Below, one piece after another: positions 11,322 to 20,411 of a stretch of 64,000 bases of DNA (position 1 is its first letter; each line of letters begins with the position of its first letter). A program made the position numbers and the translations under genes. The notes under the pieces were generated by a model that saw only the letters and a list, made by a program, of their open reading frames with translations, searched no databases and was not told where the DNA came from. The DNA is from Phoronis australis (Eukaryota > Phoronida > Phoronidae), in NCBI GenBank assembly GCA_002633005.1, contig NMRA01000114.1, forward strand, positions 120,724 to 184,723, given 5' to 3'.

Positions 11322-12763
11322 TCTTTAAATGAACCACTGACGTCGCTGCGTCGTTTCTCACCTTCCTCAAAGGTCAACCCGATACCTCTCGGCAAGGTAA
11401 GGTCGACCGTATGCGAGGCTATGTGGATACAGACCGTTAAGACGGTAAAACATACTAATTAAATCGGCTGGCATTCTCCTTTAATGTTATCAAGCTGCTC
11501 CTGCAGGTGGCGCAGCGATTAGTGGGACTAGTACTGAATAAGTTAAAATGCGTGATTGGTGTCTCTAACATTGTGAGCCTTTGGATGACGTCATGTACGT
11601 TATCTACACCACCACGATTAAACTACTAATTCTTACTAAAAGACCTACTTGTTTATGGTCCACAGCGTTTGCGCGAGAAACCTACTCCTTTTTGTAATGC
11701 TTATTACACGTTTTATATTTTGCCGTGCCATCAATTCTTAACAAATTTGTCGTATTTAAAATAGTCTTCAAATGCCCAAAAGACCAAATCCGTTTTTCAT
11801 GTTGGCAATAATGACGGGATTGCTTTGGAAATCGTCTTAAGATAAGGTTTGACAAAGAGAGTATTGCGAGTTTCTTAGTGATTCACTAAGGCTTCGATTA
11901 AAATTCACATCTTACCAGCAGCTTCTGTTTTTTCATCGTCACTCNNNNNNNNNNNNNNNNNNNNNNNNNNNNNNNNNNNNNNNNNNNNNNNNNNNNNNNN
12001 NNNNNNNNNNNNNNNNNNNNNNNNNNNNNNNNNNNNNNNNNNNNNNNNNNNNNNNNNNNNNNNNNNNNNNNNNNNNNNNNNNNNNNNNNNNNNNNNNNNN
12101 NNNNNNNNNNNNNNTGCACTGCAACATAGCGGCATTCACTCTTTAAATGAACCACTGACGTCGCTGCGTCGTTTCTCACCTTCCTCAAAGGTCAACCCGA
12201 CACCTCTCGGCAAGGTAAGGTCGACCGTATGCGAGGCTATGTGGATACAGACCGTTAAGACGGTAAAAACTACTAATTAAATCGGGTGGCATTCTCCTTT
12301 AATGTTATCAAGTTGCTCCTGCAGGTGGCGCAGCGATTAGTGGGAATAGTACTGAATAAGTTAAAATGCGTGATTGGTGTCTGTAACATTGTGAGCCTTT
12401 GGATGACGTCATGTACGTTATCTACACCACCACGATTAAACTACTAATTCTTACTAAAAGACCTGCTTGTTTATGGTCCACAGCGTTTGCGCCAGAAACC
12501 TACTCCTTTTTGTAATGCTTTTTACACGTTTTATATTTTGCCGTGCCATCAATTCTTAACAAATTTGTCGTATTTAAAATAGTCTTCAGATGCCCAAAAG
12601 ACCAAATCCGTTTTTCGTGTTGGCAATAATGACGGGATTGCTTTGGAAATCGTCTTAAGATAAGGTTTGACAAAGAGAGTATTGCGAGTTTCTTAGTGAT
12701 TCACTAAGGCTTCGATTAAAATTCACATCTTACCAGCAGCTTCTGTTTTTTCATCGTCACTCA
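11297..12763 (+). repeat. Near-identical duplication flanking a 170-N gap
   Basis: Sequence 11297-11944 (starting TGCACTGCAACATAGCGG) reappears at 12115-12763 with only scattered single-base differences. The first copy ends at TTTTTTCATCGTCACTC immediately before 170 Ns (11945-12114), and the second copy starts immediately after them. The unit contains the right end of the THAP element plus a piece of the 6472-7479 element family. This pattern is typical of two haplotypes of one locus placed in series by an assembler. A true tandem duplication with a period near 820 bp is the alternative. Confidence 0.85.
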
Positions 12764-12850
12764 GGTTCCATTTTCTTCATTTCACAGTGGAGCAGACGAC
12801 GAAAACGGAGTCGTAGTGCGCAGCGCCACTGCCGGTCGCCTGGGATATCC
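12422..12850 (+). repeat. Copy of the right half of the 6472-7479 element
   Basis: From CACCACCACGATT through GGTCCACAGCGTTTGCG, ACGGGATTGCTTTGG and CGGAGTCGTAGTGCGCAGCG, the sequence follows 6787-7225 closely. A truncated twin (11606-11944) precedes the gap. The left half and the poly-G end are absent. Confidence 0.8.
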
Positions 12851-13245
12851 AAGTCCAGATTATCTCTTCTACCTTGGCTGATAAGCGTAGCTAGACTTCG
12901 CAACCATTCACTCTCGCTCCTCCCTGCCCGCAGTCACCATCAATTTGGTATCCCTGCCCCCAGGTCACCATCTAATTCCCCTTCATCCTATCGATCGCCA
13001 CCGATTTCAGCTCTCTTCTCTGTATTCTCAGTAGATGAGCCATTGAATGCTCCGCTGACTATTTTTTTCTTATTTTGCCCGAATGATTGTGATAGCGAAG
13101 GTCACGGGCTTTTGTTCAAGCAGGCTTTCATACTTTGTTGTCTGTCACAATCAAATTACACTAGCGTTACACATTTGTCTGCACTCTGTTGTTTAAAGAG
13201 ACGCTTTAGTATCATTCTGCATATTGTAGGCGTAAGTTCTTGACA
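12851..13245 (+). promoter_or_regulatory. Pyrimidine-rich region upstream of the SLC52-like exon
   Basis: This stretch is rich in C and T (for example CTCTCGCTCCTCCCTGCCCGC) and leads into two possible 3' splice sites. One is TTCTCTGTATTCTCAG ending at 13031, and the other is CATTCTGCATATTGTAG ending at 13229. SLC52 genes in vertebrates usually have noncoding first exons, so this is more likely the end of a 5' intron than the promoter itself. The nearer acceptor would leave only 16 untranslated bases before the ATG and avoids the upstream ATGs at 13035 and 13043. Confidence 0.4.
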
Positions 13246-14517
13246 ATGACTGGGAAAAAAGCAACACTTGGGCAGATGTTAGTGAGTGTCGCTGTTGGCC
13301 ACCAGTGTGCAATACTCTACAACTCAGTTACAACAGAGTCGCCTGTCCTGATCCAGAGACTACCTGAATACTGGGACTTGCCTGTGGTCTTAGCTGCGGG
13401 CTTCGCGATTGTGAGCGCACTGGTGTCGGGAATCCTTCTGGTACTGATGAAGGTAACAACTGGTATTGACCTTCTCTACAGACACAAGCCTACGGTGTTG
13501 TTAACTTTGGGGTGTCTCAAGGCCATTCTCATCGTTTTAATGATGACATACTGGGATGGCATATCAACTGTTTACGGTAAAAAGTACAGCATTGCGTTCC
13601 AAGTCATCTGGGTGTTGATGTTAGCGGTAGAAACGATGGACTTAACGTTTGGTTTACTTTTTGTCGGAACGTTTCCTCAAAAGTGTATATATGGGTTCTA
13701 CTTCGGAATGGGTTGTGCCGGCACCGTCTACGGGTTAATAGCGTTTTTGCAAGGTGCAGGCGAATTTTATTGCGTCAATAAAACACAAAATGTGACACTG
13801 TGGACCCTGCACGGGAACGCTACCACCAGGGTACACCATGTGAAATATTTGAATCTTAGCGACAGGCAAACAGTTGTTTTTAAACCGTTATTGTTTTCCG
13901 TGGAGACCAATTTTGGTATCGTAATGGGTATCTCTCTATGTTGCTGGGCTTCACTTCTTGCTTACGTGGTCTTTCTTCGTCTACGACCGGAAATTCCCGA
14001 GGCGGAAACCATACAACTCGTAACCCGGGACGATGCTAAGGCGAACACTGCCGAAAGAGTTTCTGAAGATCTAACAGAGCGCTGCACGTGTGCACGTAGC
14101 TCTAAAGAGCTAAAATGCCGCACGTGTGAAACAATTTCTCAAGAATCAGCAAAACAGCATGATCCGAAAATATCAAATCGAGAAGAGAACCCCACCAACT
14201 GGAAAAAGAACGTCATTTTAGTGACTGTGTTCGCGTGCATTCTAAAGGCATTGACATATGGTGCGTCCCAACCGCTGATGGCGTATGCAACGTTGCCGTA
14301 TGGTACCTTAACGTATAGTCTAGCTCGAAGAATTTCTTCTGGCGTGGAACCTCTTGGAAGTATTGTATGTGCGTTTCTCCCAATTCAGTCAATACTGGCG
14401 TTGACCTTGACATTGTCCGCGTGCGTGATACTGTGTCTATACGTGTGTGCAGTTGGTCTTATGAGTCCTTCTCCTCCTTTTGTTTCCACTTATCCGGAAA
14501 TCGGTAGTGGCTTAGTG
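13246..14517 (+). CDS. Riboflavin transporter-like protein (SLC52 family), first coding exon
   Basis: The exon encodes residues 1-424 of a predicted 489-residue membrane protein, close to the 445-469 residues of human SLC52A proteins, which carry riboflavin across the plasma membrane. The family signature is visible. QRLPEYWDLP follows the first hydrophobic segment (family: LPEGW-LP). FVGTFPQKCIYGFYFGMGCA and GLIAFLQGAGEFYCVNKTQ match the phenylalanine-proline and AQGSG-x-C-N region. LPYGTLTYSLARRISSGVEPLGS matches LPYG-AY-L, and VGLMSPSPPF matches MAVMSPCP. About eight hydrophobic segments fall in this exon. The loop near residues 178-210 has four N-glycosylation sequons (NKT, NVT, NAT, NLS). 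A hydrophilic loop near 246-320 has an unusual CTC...CRTC cluster. I chose ATG 13246, with A at -3, rather than an upstream TTG. The exon ends at GTG|GTAAGT in phase 0. Confidence 0.88.
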
Positions 14518-14577
14518 GTAAGTACTTTCAGTACCTGTGGTCATTTCATTGTTTTTAAATACAGCTTAAGCTTTTAA

Positions 14578-16100
14578 ATTCAACTATGTGATAATGGAAT
14601 AAAAGCGTAACAAAACGAAATGGAGCCCGTCTGAAGACACTGTGTATACAGAGACTTTGTAAGAATGAACTCGGTGACATACTGATACCTTTTTCTTTTG
14701 TTATTTGTTTTTTCAGTCTCTAGACTAGGAATGTTGTTTGTCCTTTGAACTTTGAATTCGAGTGTGAGAAACTGAGCTATGTGGTGTATGCCGCTTGCTC
14801 AGGCAGGTGTATTAGCTTTTCGCTCTGCTGGACAATGGACCCGTAGGCTTGTAAAATCATTTCTGAAACAATTTTTTACTTGGTGAAATGAATTGGAATG
14901 CCTGTTGTTAATCATGCACCCATCGACAAGTGTTGCTAAGTAACCTGAAATATTTTAGTCAAATTTTCTATATGGAGCAACTGTTGCACTTCCACCTACA
15001 GCACGGCCATGTTGAATTTGCAGGATATGGAGGTACAGACAATATAACACGCTTTGCTTCAAATGTTTTTACAGTAAACTTGGACAGAAAAGGTGAATTT
15101 GTTTGGTTTAGACCCTGTCGTGTTTGATTATGGTTATCACTGTCATAATTCACCGAGTCAATGCAGTGTTGAGAGAATCACCTCGTTGATTCCTGAACCA
15201 TGTCTTATGGCGTCAAAACATAAATAAAATAAAAATATCAGATAGGTGTTTCAGTAATAGAATATAGAAAGATGAAATTTGCTCCTGAACTCCTAAAGAT
15301 AGTAGTCTACATGAAAATTGTACCAGTTTACTTTTCAGGCCAAAATTTTCGAATGTTTTCCAAGTAAAGCATATTCATGATTACTTATCTTGAGGTTAGA
15401 AAAACTTAGAAAAATTCCAATTTTGGCCAACTTCGGAGCATCGTATCTCAGAAAAACTATGCTTTACACTGCACACTGTTCTCCAAAATCCCTTAGGCAT
15501 CGTTTTTTAAATGTTCCACTTTTGCTTGCAAGGCTATCAGACCAGGACTGGTTTACGATTTGATGAACAAAATTTAAGTCACACTACGATAAAGCGAAAA
15601 CGAAACAATGATTAAGATAACTGCAACAGCGTTTTTAAGAATATATCTTCAAACAGTTTCACGAGGATGATGAATACCAATTGACGTAGGGATTTTTTTT
15701 TCCACTAAAAAGTAGTAAATACCTGCAGGCGGTGACTGCTACTAAAAAATTCAGCAGAGGCACTAGAAAAGCTTCGACGCCAATTATCCTCGCTCGTGAC
15801 TCGATGAAGAGAGCACCTTGGCGGCATCCCTTTGATCGTGAGCCGAGCGCTACTCAGCCAAGGTGAATACGGTCTAGTTCAATTTTCCAAACCCCCGTTT
15901 ACCTTGACAAGCGGGGTTAGGACCAATCTTATTTAGTGGGAATGTTTATCGCATGAAGCGTGTTTAATGAATCTGCAATCACAGACTATGAGGTAGAGAA
16001 AAGCACATCATTGGCGGGTCGGGTGCAACTATCATGGATAGTGAGGCCAATGATCTAAAGAAATAAGAAAGTCGATCCACATCAGGAAAGAGGTCACCAA
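14578..16100 (+). other. Intron of the SLC52-like gene, 5' third
   Basis: Noncoding intron sequence. I see no transposon ends here and no alternative exon with homology to the transporter. Confidence 0.55.
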
Positions 16101-16106
16101 TGAACG

Positions 16107-16249
16107 CATGGGCGGCGCACCATAGGGGGCTGGGGGGGCTATAGCCCGCACCTTTTTCAGTGCTACGCCTCACATGGTCTATAGGCGATGAAACACTGGG
16201 AGCTGAGAGGGCTTTAGCCCCCCACTTTTTCAGCGTTGCGACGCCCATG
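16107..16249 (+). repeat. 143-bp MITE with GGGCGGCGCAC ends
   Basis: The left end CATGGGCGGCGCACCATAGG and the right end GCGTTGCGACGCCCATG are inverted relatives. The interior has GGGGCTATAGCC/GGGCTTTAGCCC and CTTTTTCAG(T/C)G(C/T)T on both sides. A second copy lies at 53433-53573. The element is in the intron of the SLC52-like gene. Confidence 0.75.
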
Positions 16250-16571
16250 GAACCGTGACGAGGGCGGATATAAAGTCAGCGCAACGTGTAACATCCTGTG
16301 TATAGCGCCACCTGGTATGCAAAGAGGAAGACATCAGGACGGAGTGACGTCAAAAATTTCTGCAAGCATTTACCACTTTTTGGAGGGAAAAGTGAATTTC
16401 CATGTGTCAACGAGAATATGGTTTGAACATTTATATCGTCATGTTGTTAGTCCTGTTGTTCTGCTATGATTGAACCTTTCTTTTTTGCTAATTTTTCATA
16501 AAACGTTGACACGTGACTTAATCAATGGCTGATGGGTATAAAGTAATATATAAAAAGTGCTGGCCGTCTGG

Positions 16572-16687
16572 AACACGTTGTACCAGACGTGCGCAAACCG
16601 CGCATGTGGACCCATTGCACTGATCACCTGTAACTATTTTTGTGCTTTATTAATATACTAGCCGTTACCCGTGCTTTCGCACGGGTA
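16572..16687 (+). repeat. Dispersed repeat with a terminal hairpin
   Basis: The block with ACACGTTGTACCAGACGTGC and CCCATTGCACTGATCA occurs in reverse complement at 32160-32215. It ends in the hairpin TACCCGTGC-TTTC-GCACGGGTA (16666-16687), a motif I associate with interspersed repeats in several animals. The reverse copy is open across this block in one frame (VVPDVRRPRMWAHCTDHL), so it may derive from a coding repeat. Confidence 0.5.
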
Positions 16688-17000
16688 GCACTGAGCTAGT
16701 GGGAAACGCCGAGGGGAAATAGATACACCTGAGAGTGAACCGATCGAGTGTTCATCGCAAGAGACAGGAATGAAGAGACCGTGTTCAAAGCTTCAAGCAG
16801 AATTTCTGTCACCTGTCAGATTTTAGTAGGCAATTAAGGAGTGCAGCTGTGGGATTCTTCCCCTAGGCAGTACAAATTTCTTTCCAGAGCACTTGACCCT
16901 GCCGTAACTCAAAGCACGGTAATCAGATTTATTCTTCAGTTTAAAGTGAAAACTAAGAATGCATTTAAAATATTGTATAGTACGCAAAGTATATAGATGT

Positions 17001-17162
17001 CAGTGGCGGATTTAGAGGGGGCCAAGGGAGCCATGTCCCCCCCCCATAAAATTCTCCCAGTTCCATTTGGCAGTTCGGTGGTGCGAATGTCTGAAGGGCA
17101 AAATTCTGGCTAATACTCTATTAGTGCCGTCCCCCCAACTCAAAATCCTGGATCCGCCCCTG
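17001..17162 (+). mobile_element. 162-bp MITE of the GGCGGAT family, complete
   Basis: It runs from CAGTGGCGGATTTAGAGGGG to AAAATCCTGGATCCGCCCCTG, ends that are inverted versions of each other. It is flanked by GATGT at 16996-17000 and 17163-17167. It serves as the reference copy for fragments at 1110-1195, 43227-43398, 44825-45000 (reverse) and 48685-48800 (reverse). Confidence 0.85.
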
Positions 17163-18139
17163 GATGTATTTACAAAAGTTGCATCATCAATGTACATAGC
17201 CTACTGAGGTAGAAAGCCAGCTAGCTGTATGAAAACTGTCGTCGACATACAGCTAGGTAGCCGTGTGGATAGCTCCGTTAGACACCGAAATTTCACACAA
17301 CCCCGGTACTCAGCTCAGTTGTGAAACTTAGAGCTAACAAGCTGTAAGGGTGCATGCAGAATCTGGGAATGAAACGACATTCACAGTGCCCGTTATAGCC
17401 GTTTATAGAAGTAAACGAAATCTAATAAACGTTATTTTTCGTAATTCTCCGCATTTTGTAACAAAGGAAAATCCTGCCGTCGTTATGAAAACAGTGCAAT
17501 CTCGTGACACGCGCACGTACGCGCCATTTCCCAAAACTGCGATATCTCTCGAGAGTATTTTCTGAAATTGTTTTTTTTTTTGGTATTCAAATAGTAAAAA
17601 CTTGTAACGAAATGACATCACTTCCGATTGTTATGACATATACGCAACCTACACAGTTGATTGAAGAACATGGAAATTGGTCCGATAGGTGACGCACTGG
17701 CGCCCAAAGAGCGCATCGCAATTTTAGCAGCAGAATAACTGAAGAATGCCAATTTTCCAACACCCTGATAAATAATTTAGTTTACTCAAGGAAGAGTAAA
17801 ATTTTTTTAATGATGCATCATTAATTTTGGCGGCGACATGCTCGATGAATTATTTTCGCGACAGAAGCCGGGGGGGAGTGAAATTAAGCTGACGAAGTGA
17901 CGTCACCCAAGCCAGTACGAAACTGGCCACCTTCCCTCCGCGTCCGCGAAAAAACGACCCGCGAGAAAAAATAGAACACCTCGAATCCAAGTAGGGGGCT
18001 GGTGCAATACCTGGGACCAAGGCGGTGCCGAAACGGGCGCAACAAAGGTCTGCAGTGAAGGGGGGGAGACGGAGTTTGTGCAAACGATGCATTTTGTATA
18101 ATAGATAGTTAAAACCGAGCTGAGGAGCTAGAAACCTGA

Positions 18140-18235
18140 CTCAAGGGTCTAGTAGGACTCGAACTCACGACCTCGAGTAAAGACTGAAGGCGGGCGCCTA
18201 TCACAATAGGCCACCTTGCCTCCTCTTCCGATGGG
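18140..18235 (-). repeat. tRNA-derived SINE head
   Basis: On the minus strand AGGAGGCAAGGTGGCCTATT is followed, about 40 bases later, by GTCGTGAGTTCGAGTCCTAC, a good B-box/T-loop sequence. The order and spacing are tRNA-like, but arms do not pair well enough to call a tRNA gene. It lies in antisense orientation in the SLC52-like intron. Confidence 0.6.
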
Positions 18236-18395
18236 TATAAAGCCACAAACAAAACTTTACGGACTTTCTATTTTCGGAAAATTTGTACTTTTGATGAGTG
18301 AAATTACATAGTTTTGTAGACATTTGGCTAAATGTACAGACATGACAATAAGGTCATACATAACATTAAGCATTGCATTTCCTCAGTGTTGAACC

Positions 18396-18657
18396 GCCAA
18401 AACTTGGGAAATGAATTGATTAACTCATAAGGCCCGTTTTCTAATATCATTGAATCAAAAACCTTTTCAGAGTTTACTGACGTTGGCTTGCCCCGAGAGC
18501 TTGAATTCAGCTATGGCGAGCCTGCCAAAACTTGGGAAATGAATTGATTACCTTGAACTCATGAGGCCCGTCTTCTAATATCATTGAATCAAAAAGCTTT
18601 TCAGAGTTTATTGACGTTGGCTTGCCCCGAGAGCTTGAATTCAGCTATGGCGAACCT
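18396..18657 (+). repeat. Two-copy 128-bp tandem repeat
   Basis: The unit starting GCCAAAACTTGGGAAATGAA at 18396 starts again at 18524. Both units contain CTAATATCATTGAATCAAAA and CTTGCCCCGAGAGCTTGAAT and end in AGCTATGGCGA. Only a few substitutions and one short insertion separate them, so the duplication is young. It is in the SLC52-like intron. Confidence 0.9.
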
Positions 18658-19094
18658 ACATAATAGGATTTGAGAACACTCGCTTTTCACTCTCGTGGTT
18701 TTGCGAGGTCTTGCAAGAAGATGTTTTTACATAATCAACTAGGTCTACGAAACGTTCTCCAGGATCTGTTTCATAAAATCACAAAAATGTGCTACGATCC
18801 CACAGCACACTTGTTAAAAAGATTTGGTCAAGTTAGTGTGAGTGCATGACAGAATATAAATAATTTACAGCAATTATGTCAGTAACTAGCAGTCACGTGT
18901 ATATTCTGGGAGAGTGTGCTTTTGTTCAATTTGAGATTTCATTATTTTTCAGAAATAGTTGTGTGAAGTGCAAAACCAAATTTCAGTCATGTGGTTTGCG
19001 TCATTTTTCGTGAAACTGGTCCCTGGGCTACATTAAGTACATGTACTGAGATCACGTTTAGTGCCAGAAAGGCAATGTCACTCAAGTTTGCATT

Positions 19095-19146
19095 TAGACA
19101 GTGACCACCAGAGCCAGAGCCAGCTAGAGACGGTGGTCACTGTCTA
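19095..19146. repeat. Perfect 15-bp hairpin in the SLC52-like intron
   Basis: TAGACAGTGACCACC (19095-19109) and GGTGGTCACTGTCTA (19132-19146) are perfect inverted repeats around a 22-base loop. Both arms are preceded or followed by TTTGCATT. It lies 200 bp upstream of the last exon's acceptor. It could be a small MITE, a structured RNA element or chance. Confidence 0.85.
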
Positions 19147-19343
19147 GTTTGCATTGCAACTGAAGCAATGGGTGACAGCCACATGTAGCTTTAGTGGCGT
19201 CTTTGCTGGCGTCTAAAGTTTACGGAACACGCTCTTGGAGCATTAATTAAGTCTTGGTCAGGAGGTAGTTTGTTTAGACTTATCATTCATAACGGGAAGT
19301 ATTGAGCTCTATCACCTTACTGTTATTTATGATTCTTTTTCAG

Positions 19344-19541
19344 ATATCTTCGTACATTTTGTTTTCGGTGGTCAAGTGCTACTTGCGAGCTGCCTTGGCA
19401 ACGGTAGCTGCTGGACTAGGACAAAAAGCGCTGGTGTATTACAGCTTGGTGCCGGAGTTCTCTGTTGCTCTGTTGGTGTTGCCCTCATTTATATGCGTCG
19501 ACGTGCTGAAACTGTTGACTGATATCCCTCAATGTGTCTAA
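19344..19541 (+). CDS. Riboflavin transporter-like protein (SLC52 family), last coding exon
   Basis: A polypyrimidine tract and TTTTTCAG end at 19343. The reading frame continues in phase 0 from the exon at 13246-14517 across a 4,826-bp intron. The 65 residues begin SSYILFSVVKCYLRAAL, matching the family's ASWVLFSG-LSYVKVML region. They provide the last two membrane segments, then VDVLKLL and the TAA at 19539-19541, near the usual family C-terminus. The fit of both phase and homology across the junction is the best evidence that the gene is intact. I see no canonical AATAAA within the next 100 bases. Without this exon, the open frame running on past 14517 would end in unrelated intron sequence. 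Confidence 0.88.
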   Translation: MSSYILFSVVKCYLRAALATVAAGLGQKALVYYSLVPEFSVALLVLPSFICVDVLKLLTDIPQCV

Positions 19542-20411
19542 CGTAAATTACAAATAACGTTGAGATGAGCAAACCATAAATGTGTGAACAGAATAAGATA
19601 GTTTTTTATTTTTATTTCTTCAATTCAGATAAGCATGAACAAGGGTGTGGGAGTCGACGTCGATATTAAGACAGACCTGACGTAGCATAGATGTCGCTAG
19701 CCGAGGTTGATTGTTGGGTGCATATGTTGTTGTTGTTTAGACGCTGATATTTCGTAGTGGTCTCCCGTCCACGAAATGTAGGAAATCGACGTCTGATAAC
19801 TGCCATTTTTAATGAATTTGCTACCACATCTCAACCGACGTGGTGACGTTATTTCAACGTGGAAACGATTCTGTAATGTCTGTCGGACTATGGATTCAGA
19901 CCAATGAAAGGGTGGGCTTATGACAGTTTTAAAGGAGACCTGTTCTTTCTCTTAGCCAGTGTATAAACCGGGAAAACCAGTGTCGTCGTCCGCTCTTGAT
20001 ATCAGGAAAGTTGGTCTAAAGGCCCTTTCATACTAGCGTCGACTCGGCGATGGTTTGGGGAGTTGCGGTCAGTATGAACGGTTAATTTCGGTCCTGGATG
20101 GAGTTAACAGCGCCACTTCACTTCCCAGTAAACAGGTGGATTTAACAGCAGATGGCAGTGTCGTCCCTAATATTTGCTTATACTTTCCTCAAATAATCAC
20201 CAATCGATTTAGAAATAAGTTTTATGTCAATTAGCACACGTAAATGGTCTCAAATTGCCACATTACAAAAATCTTAGCGCGCACGGGATGCATCAACGCT
20301 ACCTTGCGATTACTTCGATGACGACAGTGTCACCTACCCTTTACTTCGATGCTGTTAACGACCGAAGCTGGTATGAACGATTCGCAGTTTACATCAATGC
20401 TTACCTCTTAC
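19542..20411. other. 3' flank of the SLC52-like gene
   Basis: This stretch is expected to hold the 3' untranslated region and then spacer. I see no exon or element ends and no clear poly(A) signal. Confidence 0.4.

Larger units (their letters stand above)
9833..11482. mobile_element. THAP-carrying inverted-repeat element, copy 1
   Basis: It begins AAAGGAGCATGCCACC and ends GGCATTCTCCTTT, forming terminal inverted repeats. Copy 2 at 62150-63876 aligns from end to end in the same orientation. Internal landmarks shared by both are GTAGTTCTACTC, GCACGTTCGGTTGCGTTACC, a GC-rich duplicated block (GGCCAGTGGCTCGGAACCCG, twice, at 10330-10440), and a THAP-domain segment read from the minus strand near the right end. 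I cannot see an unambiguous target duplication. THAP domains are the DNA-binding module of P-element-type transposases, which makes a P-like origin plausible. No catalytic domain is present, so this copy is non-autonomous. Confidence 0.75.

Noticed and set aside
11898-12188. Open frames crossing the N run
   Set aside because: They only appear open because unknown bases are translated as X.
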